Origin: Halorussus sp. MSC15.2
Lineage (GTDB): Archaea; Halobacteriota; Halobacteria; Halobacteriales; Haladaptataceae
Direction of reading: 5' to 3'
Assembly (NCBI RefSeq): GCF_010747475.1
Contig: NZ_VSLZ01000003.1
Location: 62,001 to 126,000 of the forward strand
DNA: 64,000 nt
The notes beneath the pieces were generated by a model, which searched no databases, was not told the DNA's origin, and saw nothing but the letters and a program-made list of their open reading frames with translations. The position numbers and the translations under genes were made by a program. This document shows, piece by piece, positions 28,391 to 36,682 of the stretch (the stretch's first letter is position 1; each line of letters starts with the position of its first letter).

Positions 28391-28663
28391 TCAGACGTTC
28401 AACTGGAACCGCACCGTGTCGCCGTTCTCCAGCGAACTGCCGGTCGAGAGCGTCTCGGTGGAGTCGAACGACTCGCGGACGACCACGGTGTCCGAGCGCA
28501 GGCGCTGGCCGTCGAGGACCCCGGCGCGGACCTGCGGGCCGTACTGCTCCGCGAGTTTGTCCACCACGTCGGCGACCGTCGCGTCGTCGGGGACAGCGAC
28601 GCGCGCCTCGTGGGTGCCGGTGCGCGCGACGAGGGTACCGGTGAGTTTGATAGTGACGTTCAT
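28391..28663 (-). CDS. MoaD/ThiS (ubiquitin-like) protein without terminal Gly-Gly
   Basis: 90 residues from ATG 28663 (MNVTIKLTGTLVAR); the ATG seven codons upstream is less likely. The beta-grasp pattern VPDDATVADVVDKLAEQYG and the hydrophobic VRFQL end fit MoaD/ThiS/SAMP proteins. The C-terminus is LNV, so the di-glycine needed for adenylation and conjugation is absent, arguing against activity as a SAMP modifier or sulfur carrier unless processed. It may be a regulatory or structural paralogue. Confidence 0.75.
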   Translation of the reverse strand: MNVTIKLTGTLVARTGTHEARVAVPDDATVADVVDKLAEQYGPQVRAGVLDGQRLRSDTVVVRESFDSTETLSTGSSLENGDTVRFQLNV

Positions 28664-28763
28664 ACCAACTACTCCGGACCCCATCGACTAAAAGTTTACT
28701 CACACGCGAAAAAGTACTGCCGACATGCCACCGCTTAAGGACGGCGCTCACCACGTGTCGCGT

Positions 28764-29720
28764 ATGGCGAACCACACATCCGACTCCGCGGAGACGTCCG
28801 ACGACGGTAACGCACCCAGTCCCGGCGCGAGCGACCCCCTCGACATCCACGGGGTCGTCCCGCCGACCGTCACGGCGTTCGACGCGGACGAGTCGGTCGA
28901 TTACGACGCGACGGCCGCCCACGCCCGATTCGTCGTGGACCGCGGCGCGCACGGCGTCTTCCCGCTCGGGACCAACGGCGAGTTCCCGCTGTTGACGCCC
29001 GACGAACGAGACGGCGCGGTCGAAGCGGTGGTCGAGGAAATCGGCGACGACGCGCCGGTCATCGCGGGCGTGGGCGCGCCGAGTACCCGTCAGACCGTCG
29101 CCCACGCCGAACACGCCGAGCGCGTGGGGGCGGACGGCGTAGTCGTCGTCACGCCGTACTACTATCCGCTGGACCACGAGGCCGCGGTCTCTCACTACCG
29201 AGCGGTCGCCGAGGTAGTGGACCTGCCGGTGTACGTCTATCACATCCCGAGCAAGACCGGTAACTCGCTGTCGCTCGACACGCTCGACGCGCTCGCCGAC
29301 ATCGAGAATCTAGTCGGACTCAAAGACTCCAGCAAGGACGTGCCGTGGCTCGGGCAGGCCATCGACGCCCATCCCGAACTGACGTTCCTCGCCGGGTCCG
29401 ACTCGCTGCTGTTCCCCGGACTGGAAGTCGGCTGTTCGGGCATGGTGAGCGCCGTCGCCAACGCCTTCCCCGAACTGGTCGTCGAACTCTACGAGGCCTA
29501 CGACGACGGCGACGAGGAACGCGCCCGCGAGTTGCAGAGCGAAGTGTACGACGTGCGCTCGGCGCTCAAGCGCGGTCCCTACATGGCCGGTGTCAAGACC
29601 GCGCTCGACGTGCGGGACCTCGGCTTCGACGTCGGTTCGCTCCGGAGTCCCCTCCGGACGATGGACGACGAGGACCGCGAGGCGCTGCGGAGCGACCTCT
29701 CGGAACTGGACCTGCTCTGA
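28764..29720 (+). CDS. Dihydrodipicolinate synthase-family aldolase (2-keto-3-deoxygluconate aldolase-like)
   Basis: 318 residues from ATG 28764, with a 25-residue disordered N-terminus. TIM-barrel family motifs: GVFPLGTNGEFPLLTPDER, TPYYYPLD, catalytic Tyr in VYVYHIPSKTGN and Schiff-base Lys in VGLKDSSKD. The GTNGEF (not GTTGE) loop and the gluconate dehydratase gene 470 bases downstream favour a KDG/KDPG aldolase of the Entner-Doudoroff type over lysine biosynthesis. Substrate assignment is inference. Confidence 0.8.
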   Translation: MANHTSDSAETSDDGNAPSPGASDPLDIHGVVPPTVTAFDADESVDYDATAAHARFVVDRGAHGVFPLGTNGEFPLLTPDERDGAVEAVVEEIGDDAPVIAGVGAPSTRQTVAHAEHAERVGADGVVVVTPYYYPLDHEAAVSHYRAVAEVVDLPVYVYHIPSKTGNSLSLDTLDALADIENLVGLKDSSKDVPWLGQAIDAHPELTFLAGSDSLLFPGLEVGCSGMVSAVANAFPELVVELYEAYDDGDEERARELQSEVYDVRSALKRGPYMAGVKTALDVRDLGFDVGSLRSPLRTMDDEDREALRSDLSELDLL

Positions 29721-30189
29721 GCGGTCGAGTCGGTCCGTGCGGGTTCTGTTTTCCACTGACTCTGTCGCTCGACTGCGTTCTCTTTCGCTCGGTCGCGTTC
29801 GCTCCCGCTCCGTTTCGACAGTTCCGTTTTGTCCTCCGTAAACGGTCGGAAGTTTTAATGCCGCTCTCACGCTAATCGGTGGCGTACGACGGTCCTCGTC
29901 GGGGCGGCACGGCGACTGCCGCCGAGTCGGGAGTGGGACTGCTCGCACCGACCCCGGCAGCCGTGACTGTCGCCCCTCCACAGCCATGAACCACGCCACA
30001 CCTGCCCTCAACAAGCGGACGGTACTCGGCGGACAGTTCTGCGCGTTCGGGGTGTTGACCCTCGAGGTCGCCCTGCTCGCCCTATTGCTGGTCGCCGTGG
30101 GCGTGTACCTCGTCCTCGAACCGACCCTCTCGTCAGTTCGCAACGGCGGACCCTCCAGATTTTTACTATAGGGGGAGTAATCGATTCGC
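29721..30189. other. 468-base gap between aldolase and dehydratase genes
   Basis: No confident gene. It holds a TATA-like GTTTTAATG (29852-29860), an 36-codon GTG-started frame (29879-29989) of poor quality, the weak membrane ORF at 29986, and the TATA-like stretch TTTTTACTATA (30160-30170) 20-30 bases before the dehydratase ATG. Confidence 0.5.
29986..30171 (+). CDS. Doubtful small membrane ORF
   Basis: 61 codons with one clear hydrophobic segment (TLEVALLALLLVAVGVYLVL). It overlaps a preceding GTG frame in an ATGA junction and runs into the presumed promoter of the dehydratase gene, which speaks against it. It is listed because the membrane helix and GC-rich third positions are gene-like. 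Confidence 0.25.
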   Translation: MNHATPALNKRTVLGGQFCAFGVLTLEVALLALLLVAVGVYLVLEPTLSSVRNGGPSRFLL

Positions 30190-31428
30190 ATGGTTCGAAA
30201 CTACGAGTCGCTCCACGACCCGAACGCCGAGTACACGATGCGGGACCTCTCGGCGGAGACGATGGAGTGCGGCGGAACGCGGGGCGCGGGCCGCGACGTA
30301 GAGATTACCGACGTCCAGACGACGATGATAGACGGTAACTTCCCGTGGACGCTCGTCCGAATCTACACCGACGCCGGCGTCGTCGGGACCGGCGAGGCCT
30401 ACTGGGGCGCGGGCGTCCCGGAACTCATCGAGCGGATGAAACCCTTCGTCGTCGGCGAGAACCCGCTGGACATCGACCGCCTCTACGAGCATCTGATTCA
30501 GAAGATGTCGGGCGAGGGGTCCATCGAGGGCGTGACCGTCACCGCCATCTCGGGCATCGAAATCGCGCTCCACGACCTCGCGGGCAAGATTCTGGACGTG
30601 CCGGCGTATCAGCTTCTCGGCGGCAAGTACCGCGACGAGGTCCGAGTCTACTGCGACTGTCACGCGGGCGAGGAGGCCGACCCCGAGTCGAACGCCGACG
30701 AGGCCGAGCGCGTGGTCGAGGAACTGGGCTACGACGCGCTCAAGTTCGACCTCGACGTCCCCTCGGGCCACGAGAAGGACCGCGCGAACCGCCACCTCCG
30801 CAACCCCGAGATTCAGCACAAGGTGGACATCGTGGAGGCCGTCACCGAGCGCGTCGGCGACCGGGCCGACGTGGCGTTCGACTGCCACTGGACGTTCTCG
30901 GCGGGCAGCGCCAAGCGCCTCGCCAGCGCGCTCGAAGAGTACGACATCTGGTGGCTCGAAGACCCCGTCCCGCCGGAGAACCACGACGTGCAGAAGAACG
31001 TGACTCACTCCACGACCACGCCCATCGCGGCGGGCGAGAACGTCTACCGCAAGCACGGTCAGCGCCGCCTCATCGAGGAGCAGGCCGTGGACCTCATCGC
31101 GCCCGACATGCCCAAGACCGGCGGGATGCGCGAGACCCGGAAGATAGCGGACATGGCCGACACCTACTACATCCCGGTCGCCATGCACAACGTCTCCTCG
31201 CCTGTGGCGACGATGGCCTCCGCGCACGTCGGGGCGTCCATCCCGAACGCGCTGGCGGTCGAGTACCACAGCTACCAACTCGGCTGGTGGGAGGACCTCG
31301 TGGAGGAGGACGTCATCGAGAACGGCCACATCGAGATTCCCGAAAAGCCGGGCCTCGGCGTGACCCTCGACATGGACGTCGTCGAGGAGAACATGGTCGA
31401 AGGCGAGGAACTGTTTGACGAGGCGTAG
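30190..31428 (+). CDS. Mandelate racemase/enolase-superfamily sugar-acid dehydratase (gluconate/xylonate dehydratase-like)
   Basis: 412 residues. The N-terminal cap (VEITDVQTTMIDGNFPWTLV, GTGEAYWGAGVPELIERM) precedes the enolase barrel: D-C-H (VYCDCHAGE), KFDLD, the acidic metal ligands in AFDCHW, WLEDPVPPENHD and AAGENVYRKHG, and VAMHNVSSP. The start MVRNYESLHDPNAEYTMRDL is very like haloarchaeal gluconate/xylonate dehydratases, which convert the acid to its 2-keto-3-deoxy form. It probably feeds the aldolase encoded upstream. Gluconate and xylonate cannot be told apart here. Confidence 0.85.
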   Translation: MVRNYESLHDPNAEYTMRDLSAETMECGGTRGAGRDVEITDVQTTMIDGNFPWTLVRIYTDAGVVGTGEAYWGAGVPELIERMKPFVVGENPLDIDRLYEHLIQKMSGEGSIEGVTVTAISGIEIALHDLAGKILDVPAYQLLGGKYRDEVRVYCDCHAGEEADPESNADEAERVVEELGYDALKFDLDVPSGHEKDRANRHLRNPEIQHKVDIVEAVTERVGDRADVAFDCHWTFSAGSAKRLASALEEYDIWWLEDPVPPENHDVQKNVTHSTTTPIAAGENVYRKHGQRRLIEEQAVDLIAPDMPKTGGMRETRKIADMADTYYIPVAMHNVSSPVATMASAHVGASIPNALAVEYHSYQLGWWEDLVEEDVIENGHIEIPEKPGLGVTLDMDVVEENMVEGEELFDEA

Positions 31429-31576
31429 CCGACGTCAAGTTCCCAGAGCGAAGCTCTGCGGTATTCGACGAAGCGTAACTTCGTCGTGCTCGAAAATCCG
31501 AGATTTTCGGCGTTCGACGAAGCGTAGAGCCGTCTCGCTCGGGCGGCCGTGGTTCACGACGCTCGGCGAGGCGTGG
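31414..31576 (+). repeat. Tandem ~49-50-base repeat with stem-loops at the 3' end of the dehydratase gene
   Basis: TTTGACGAGGCGTAG (31414-31428, the gene's own last codons F-D-E-A-stop) recurs as TTCGACGAAGCGTAA (31464-31478) and TTCGACGAAGCGTAG (31513-31527). A degenerate copy, CTCGGCGAGGCGTGG, lies at 31562-31576. Spacings are 50, 49 and 49. Between copies are perfect hairpins: CAGAGC/GCTCTG (31444-31458), CGACGAAG/CTTCGTCG (31466-31486) and CGAAAATC/GATTTTCG (31491-31509). The rest of the gap to 31795 holds only one weak minus-strand ORF. Confidence 0.7.
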
Positions 31577-31620
31577 CGTCGTCCGGTTCGAGCGTGCTGA
31601 TTTTCCGCACGTAGCACTCG

Positions 31621-31725
31621 TTAGTGTGGCGGTTTCGGACGTGCGATGGGCCACGCGCAGGTCCGGAATCCGTGACCGAGGACGAGCAGGACGAACACCG
31701 CGACGAGACCCGGAGCGTCGGACAT
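31621..31725 (-). CDS. Doubtful 34-residue membrane microprotein
   Basis: ATG at 31725 gives MSDAPGLVAVFVLLVLGHGF followed by a short Arg/Pro tail and TAA. One hydrophobic helix and GC-rich codons are seen; no ribosome-binding site stands out. It lies downstream of the enoyl-CoA hydratase stop on the same strand. It may be chance. Confidence 0.25.
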   Translation of the reverse strand: MSDAPGLVAVFVLLVLGHGFRTCAWPIARPKPPH

Positions 31726-31795
31726 CGCCGGGTCGAACGGCGTTCGTCGGCAAAAGAATGGGCCGCGTCTCCGCAGTTCGGCCGCGTCTTCGGGC

Positions 31796-32572
31796 CTACT
31801 CGAAGTCGGGGTCCCGGTCGTCGAGGAACGCCGCCATCCCCTCTCGCTGGTCGTGAGTGCCGAACAGTCCGCTCCAGAGGCGGCGCTCGTAGCGCAGGCC
31901 CGCCTCCTGACTGGTCTGGTGGGCCTGATTCAGCGCCTCCTTGGCGGCGGCCAGCGCGTAGGTCGGCTTGGCCGCGAGGTCGGCCGCGAGTTCTTCGACG
32001 TGGTCGTCGAGTTGGTCGGCGGCGACGACTTCGCCGACGAGTCCGTGTTCGTCGGCGTCCTGCGCGTCGATGCGCTCGCCGAAGAAGACGAGGCGGCGCG
32101 CGAGTTCGTCGCCGACGAGTCGGGGGAGACGCTGAGTGCCGCCCCACCCGGGGATGATGCCGAGGTCGATTTCGGTCTGGCCGATGACCGCGTCCTCGCT
32201 GGCGACCCGGAGGTCGCAGGCCAGCGCGAGTTCGCACCCGCCGCCGAAGGCGTAGCCGTTGATGGCCGCCACGACGGGTGCGGGGAACCGCTCGATTTTG
32301 TCGGCGACCCGGTGGCCCAACTCGGCGTAGGCCTGCGCCTCGGGCGTCGTAAGGTCCTGCATGTAGCTGATGTCCGCCCCGGCGACGAACGCGTCGTCGC
32401 CCGCGCCGGTGAGAACGAGCGCGCCCGTGCCCTCGCTCTCGGCCACGTCGAGCGCCTCGTCGATGGCTTCGAGGGTCTCGACGTTGAGCGCGTTGAGTCG
32501 GTCGGGACGGTCCACCGTCAGGGTCGTCACGTCGCCGTCGGAGTCGAGGCTGATGGTCTCCCAGTCGGACAT
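31796..32572 (-). CDS. Enoyl-CoA hydratase/isomerase family protein
   Basis: 258 residues from ATG 32572. Crotonase-fold landmarks: AFVAGADISYMQ (first oxyanion loop), GYAFGGGCELALACDLR (second), and the catalytic-Glu region GQTEIDLGIIPGWGGTQRLP. These retain both Glu positions expected for hydration of trans-2-enoyl-CoA in beta-oxidation. Standard length. A TATA-like palindrome GGATTATTCC lies ~25-34 bases upstream on the minus strand. Confidence 0.9.
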   Translation of the reverse strand: MSDWETISLDSDGDVTTLTVDRPDRLNALNVETLEAIDEALDVAESEGTGALVLTGAGDDAFVAGADISYMQDLTTPEAQAYAELGHRVADKIERFPAPVVAAINGYAFGGGCELALACDLRVASEDAVIGQTEIDLGIIPGWGGTQRLPRLVGDELARRLVFFGERIDAQDADEHGLVGEVVAADQLDDHVEELAADLAAKPTYALAAAKEALNQAHQTSQEAGLRYERRLWSGLFGTHDQREGMAAFLDDRDPDFE

Positions 32573-32760
32573 ATCGGCACCGACGACGCCGCGCGGAATA
32601 ATCCTTCCGAGACACGGCCGGTTCGCTGACACGTTCGCGGCTTCGTTTCTCTGCGGTTCCCTCGGGTACGTTCGACGGTTGCGCTCGTCGGACGACCGAT
32701 AGAACGTCCCGACTAGAGCGCAGACGAAACAACGCGACGGAGACGCGATGGCGAGACGAC

Positions 32761-34029
32761 TCACCCCAAATTCGCCAGTCGGTTCAGCGCGAAGATGGTC
32801 CGGAACACGTCCCCGGCCTTCCCGCGGTCGAAGACCAACTCGTCGGTCCGGATGACGTGGTCCAGCACGTCCCGGGATGCGTGTTCGGGAGCGGCCGCGA
32901 TGCCCGCGTCGTTCTCGGCGACCCACTTCATCACGCGGAGGTCGCTCTTGCTGTCGCCGAGGACGGCCGCGAAGGGGTCGTCGATGCCCAGCACCTCGAA
33001 GGCGGTCTCGACCCCCACGACCTTGTTGAGTTCGAGGCTCCCGATTTCGGCCGCGTCGGCCTCGTAGTAGGCGACGTCGATGCGCTCGAAGGTGTCGCGT
33101 ATCGGTTCGGGAACGTCGTCGGGACTGCAGTCGGGCGTCGCGCCCTCGCTTTCGAGGACGCCCCTGATTTCGGGGTCCTGCTCGGCGTAGTAGGCCCGCG
33201 CCCAGTCGCTCGCTCTCCCGGCGCTCTCGTTCGCGTCCTCGGAATCACCGCCGACTTCCTCGACGACGGCGTCGCCGAGCAGGTCGAGTTCGTAGACCAG
33301 CGCGCGGTCGATGACCTCCCGGGCGTCGTCGCTCCCGGTCTCGAAGTTGGGCTTGAGCGTGACGTTGAACTCGTTGCCCTGCAGGTGACACCCTCGGCGC
33401 AGTTCCTCGGGCGCGTCAGAGAGGACCCGCGAGCGGACCGTGTCGAAGATGGTCCGCACGTCGTCGTCGAGGTCGTCGTAGAGCAACCGCTTGGTGTCCG
33501 CGCCGTGGCCCGGCGTGAACACGCCCGTCCCGGCCTCGTAGACGATGGAGAGGTCGCCTGAATGGACGAGTTCGTTGCCCAGTCCCTGAATCAGGAATCC
33601 CTTGACGTTCTCCAGCGTCTGGCCCGTGCAGACCACGATGGGCGTCCCGGTCTCGTGGAACTCGGTCAGGAGGTGGAGTGTCTCCCGAGGAATCTCGTTG
33701 TCGGTGCCGCCCGCCGAGCGCAGGGTCTCGTCCACGTCGAGGACGAGGACGTTCACGCCGCGGTCGTACTTGGCGTGGAGGTCGAGGGCGGTGAACGCTT
33801 GGTCGCGGGACGCGCGGGCGGCGAGTTCCGAGAACGTCTCGCCGGCCGCGGGGAACGCCGCCCGAATCTCGGCCTTGCGGTCGGCGAGGTCGTCGCCGAC
33901 TTCCTGCCAGTGTTCGAGGGTGACCCGCGAGTCCACGGGGGGAAACAGGTCCACGAAGTCCTGCAACGCCCGGAGGGTCTCGGCGTCGAATTCGTCGTAG
34001 AGTCGATAGAGTTGGTCGTACCGCTCCAT
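32761..34029 (-). CDS. HAD-superfamily hydrolase (large, haloarchaeal)
   Basis: 422 residues. After ~90 helical residues comes HAD motif I, VLVLDVDETLRSAGG. Motif II is IVVCTGQTLENV, and motif IV is AVLGDSKSDLRVM near residue 365, with a Lys in ELNKVVGVETAFE. The cap between them is long and acidic. The layout is like phosphoglycolate/mannosyl-3-phosphoglycerate-type phosphatases, but the substrate is not predictable. It stands alone on the minus strand. Confidence 0.8.
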   Translation of the reverse strand: MERYDQLYRLYDEFDAETLRALQDFVDLFPPVDSRVTLEHWQEVGDDLADRKAEIRAAFPAAGETFSELAARASRDQAFTALDLHAKYDRGVNVLVLDVDETLRSAGGTDNEIPRETLHLLTEFHETGTPIVVCTGQTLENVKGFLIQGLGNELVHSGDLSIVYEAGTGVFTPGHGADTKRLLYDDLDDDVRTIFDTVRSRVLSDAPEELRRGCHLQGNEFNVTLKPNFETGSDDAREVIDRALVYELDLLGDAVVEEVGGDSEDANESAGRASDWARAYYAEQDPEIRGVLESEGATPDCSPDDVPEPIRDTFERIDVAYYEADAAEIGSLELNKVVGVETAFEVLGIDDPFAAVLGDSKSDLRVMKWVAENDAGIAAAPEHASRDVLDHVIRTDELVFDRGKAGDVFRTIFALNRLANLG

Positions 34030-34173
34030 GCCGGAACTGAGTCGCTCTCTGGGATAAAGGTCGGGGTCGGGGCGAACGTTAGCGGTCTACTTGGACACGG
34101 ATTCAGTATCACGGTGTCGGACGGCCGCGACCGGCACCGAGTGACGAACGGCGTCTCGGTCGGCGACGAGCGG

Positions 34174-34464
34174 TCAGGTCTCCTTCTCGATTCGCCAGTA
34201 GACGTACTGTTCGAGAAACGGCGGGAAGTTGTCGTGCCCGCACGTGGGACACTCGTACTCGACGCCGCCGTCGATACCGTCCGGGAACACGTATCCGCAG
34301 TCGTTGTCGCACTCGTTCCCGCCGAACGCGACGGCGAAGACCTCTCGGAGTTCGGTGACGTGGTACGCTTCGAGGTGCGCCTTCGCCTCCTCCTTCACGA
34401 CCGCGGCCGTCGCGGCATCGACCGTTACGTCGCAGAACGCGCAGTCGAACCGGAACTCGTCCAT
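34174..34464 (-). CDS. Small zinc-ribbon protein
   Basis: 96 residues with a CAFC pair at residues 8-11, an A-H-x4-H segment (KAHLEAYH), and further Cys in NECDNDCGY and YECPTCGHD, making two probable zinc sites. The ATG overlaps the stop of the HalOD1 gene (TGATG), indicating translational coupling. It may act with that protein in signalling; function unknown. Confidence 0.65.
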   Translation of the reverse strand: MDEFRFDCAFCDVTVDAATAAVVKEEAKAHLEAYHVTELREVFAVAFGGNECDNDCGYVFPDGIDGGVEYECPTCGHDNFPPFLEQYVYWRIEKET

Positions 34465-34721
34465 CAGGAGTCCTCCAACTCGTCGACGACGATGGTCTCG
34501 TCGTCTTCGACCCGAACTCGATACCCCTCGTACTCGAACTCGACGCGTCCACCGGCGTTGCGAGTCGTCCCGCCGTGGAGGGAGGCGAACACGGCGTCTA
34601 ACGCTTCCAAATCGACGACCTCGTACAGCGGCGGATGCAGTTCGGCGGGGGTCGTGCCCTCTCGTCGAGCCAGTTTCTCGACCAGTCGCTCGCTGATAGC
34701 GTCAACCTCGCTCCCGAACAT
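34464..34721 (-). CDS. HalOD1 output-domain protein
   Basis: 85 residues. The pattern PPLYEVVDLEALDAVFASLH then GGRVEFEYEGYRVRVEDD is that of the haloarchaeal HalOD1 output domain, found alone or attached to signalling proteins. The first ~25 residues are an acidic helix. The next gene overlaps it by one base. Role probably regulatory by family; no DNA- or ligand-binding site is shown. Confidence 0.8.
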   Translation of the reverse strand: MFGSEVDAISERLVEKLARREGTTPAELHPPLYEVVDLEALDAVFASLHGGTTRNAGGRVEFEYEGYRVRVEDDETIVVDELEDS

Positions 34722-34859
34722 ACGTTTCGTATACGAACGAACAGAAACGGATAAAAATGGTGATGAAGTGCTACTGTGTCCGGATAGAGATACATAACTG
34801 CTACACTGACAACGCCAAGGCTGCGATAATAGCAGTGGTGACGGTCCCCCGAGCGTTCG

Positions 34860-35345
34860 TCAATCGCCTTCGTCGTCCGTAACCGCCGAGACGCCGAAGT
34901 GGTTGAAGGGTTGGTGGAGTTGCGCTTTCAGGATGTCCGACCGCACGATTTCCAACCCCATCTCGCGGAGCGAGTCCGCGATTTCGGTCAGTTGGTCGGT
35001 GTCCGTCCCCACCGCCTCGACGTGGAGATTCTCGGTACCGGCGAGCAGTTCGCGCACCGCGATGACGCCTTCCTGTTCGAGAACGTCCTGACCGAAGTTC
35101 TCTGGTTCGTCGGGTGCCGTGCAGGTGAACAGCACACGGAGTTGGAAACCGGCCTTCTCGTAGTCGAGTTGCGGGATGTAGCGCTCGATGACGCCCTCGT
35201 CCTCCATGCGGGCCAGTCGATTCCGGACGGTGCTGGCGGCGATGTCCAACTCACCGGCCATCTCGGTACTGGTGCTGTTACGCGCGTCCTGTTGGAGATG
35301 GTAGAGAATCCCCTTATCGACCTCGTCGAGTTCGTAGGTATCCAT
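34860..35345 (-). CDS. Lrp/AsnC-family transcription regulator
   Basis: 161 residues from ATG 35345 (MDTYELDEVDKGILYHLQQD). The HTH is ARNSTSTEMAGELDIAASTV with recognition helix RNRLARMEDEGVIERY; the RAM ligand domain follows (AGFQLRVLFTCTAP, AVRELLAGTENLHVEAVGTD). The C-terminal ~25 residues (LKAQLHQPFNHFGV) are an extension seen in haloarchaeal members. Such proteins usually sense amino acids and control nitrogen or transport genes. Targets are unknown. Confidence 0.9.
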   Translation of the reverse strand: MDTYELDEVDKGILYHLQQDARNSTSTEMAGELDIAASTVRNRLARMEDEGVIERYIPQLDYEKAGFQLRVLFTCTAPDEPENFGQDVLEQEGVIAVRELLAGTENLHVEAVGTDTDQLTEIADSLREMGLEIVRSDILKAQLHQPFNHFGVSAVTDDEGD

Positions 35346-35544
35346 ACTCGTGATAGTATCCGTTCGGATAAAAGACCGTTTCTGTCGCCGTCTCGTCTGC
35401 CGATTCAATCCGTAGTCCGTCCGGCCGCACGGCGGACTGTCGAACCGCCAAGCGAAGTCGCCGACCGAGTAGCGAGTCGCGGCATTACTGCGCCCCGACG
35501 GGGTATCCGCCGAAACTTAGTCCCCTGCCCACCGAGAGACGGGT

Positions 35545-36503
35545 ATGATTGGGAAACTCGACCCAGAGGTTCTCGCGCGTGTCCTCTCGCGGACGGGCGC
35601 ACGCGACGACTCGGTAGTGATGGGTCCCCAGTACGGCGAGGACGCCGCGGCGATGCGGGTCGCGACCGACTGCTCGTCGCCAGTTCCGACCCGCTCTCGC
35701 TGGCGAAAGAGCGCCTCGGCACGCTCGCGGTCCACGTCGCGTGCAACGACGTGGCGGCGTCCGGGGCCGACCCGCGGTGGTTGACCAACGTGCTGTTCCT
35801 GCCCGACGACGACCCGGAGACGCTGGACGCGCTGACGACCCAGATGGACGACGAGGCCCGCGAACTGGGCGTCGCCATCGTCGGCGGCCACTCCGAGTAC
35901 ACCCCGGCGCTGGAGCGCCCGATGGCGTCGATGACCGCGATGGGACTGGCCGACGAGTTCGTCCCGACCGGCGGCGCGCGACCCGGCGACCGCGTCCTGC
36001 TCACGAAAGGTGCGGGAATCGAAGGGACCGCGGTGCTGGCGTCCGACTTCCGGGACGAACTCGACCTCCCCGCGGACCTGCTCGAACGCGCGGAGGGCTT
36101 CTTCGGCGAGATAAGCGTCGTCCCGGAGGCCCGCGTCCTCCGGGAGTCGGCCACCGCGATGCACGACCCGACCGAGGGCGGACTGGTCAACGGCATGGTC
36201 GAGATGGCGAGCGCCTCGGGGGTCCGCCTCGAAATCGACCGGAGCGCGGTCCCCGTGCGCGAAGAGACCACCGAACTCTGCGCGGCGATGGGCGTCGACC
36301 CGCTCCGAATATTCGGGTCCGGCGCGCTGCTGGCGACCGTTCCGGCGGCCGAGTGCGACGACGCGCTCGCGTCGCTCGACGCGGAGGGCGTCCCGGCCGC
36401 CGAAATCGGCGTCGTGGACGAGACCGACGACCCCGGGGTCGCCATCGGCGGCGAACTCGTCCGCGAGGCGATACGCGACGACCTCTACGACCTCTGGGAG
36501 TAG
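35545..36503 (+). CDS. AIR-synthase-related (HypE/PurM-like) protein (one -1 frameshift)
   Basis: The first frame runs from MIGKLDPEVLARVLSRTGAR to YGEDAAAMRV. The second continues LLVASSDPLSLAKERLGTLA onward to DDLYDLWE. A G lost at ~35662 (GTCGCGACCGA for GTCGGCGACCGA) explains the break; the repaired length is 319. The family's ATP-grasping parts are visible: GEDAA, AVHVACNDVAASGADPRW, GGHSEYTPAL, HDPTEGGLVNG. PurM-superfamily proteins make phosphorylated intermediates. The haloarchaeal subgroup has no proven substrate. A TATA-like AAACTTAG is ~30 bases upstream. Confidence 0.85.
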
Positions 36504-36642
36504 TGCGAACGAGCGGTGGCTTGTCTGTGGGTTAGAGGGGTAGCGGAGTGGGAAATAGAAGAGTGAGAGGAGGGACAGGTCGCGATGACGAGAGCGATAG
36601 GTGTCCACCCCCCACATCCATCCACAGATGTTTACTCGGTAT

Positions 36643-36657
36643 AGAATAAAATTTTTT
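36643..36657 (+). promoter_or_regulatory. TATA region of the glucose dehydrogenase gene
   Basis: AGAATAAAATTTTTT lies 26-40 bases before the ATG at 36683, in otherwise GC-rich flanking DNA. It is the only AT-rich stretch near the start, and fits a core promoter. Confidence 0.45.
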
Positions 36658-36682
36658 GCCCCTCCCGCTACTACCCCCTGCT

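Noticed and set aside
28694-36637. GTTTACTC shared upstream of the aldolase and glucose dehydrogenase genes as a GfcR box
   Set aside because: Positions relative to the starts differ (70 and 53 bases) and the gluconate dehydratase gene lacks the same string; chance is likely.
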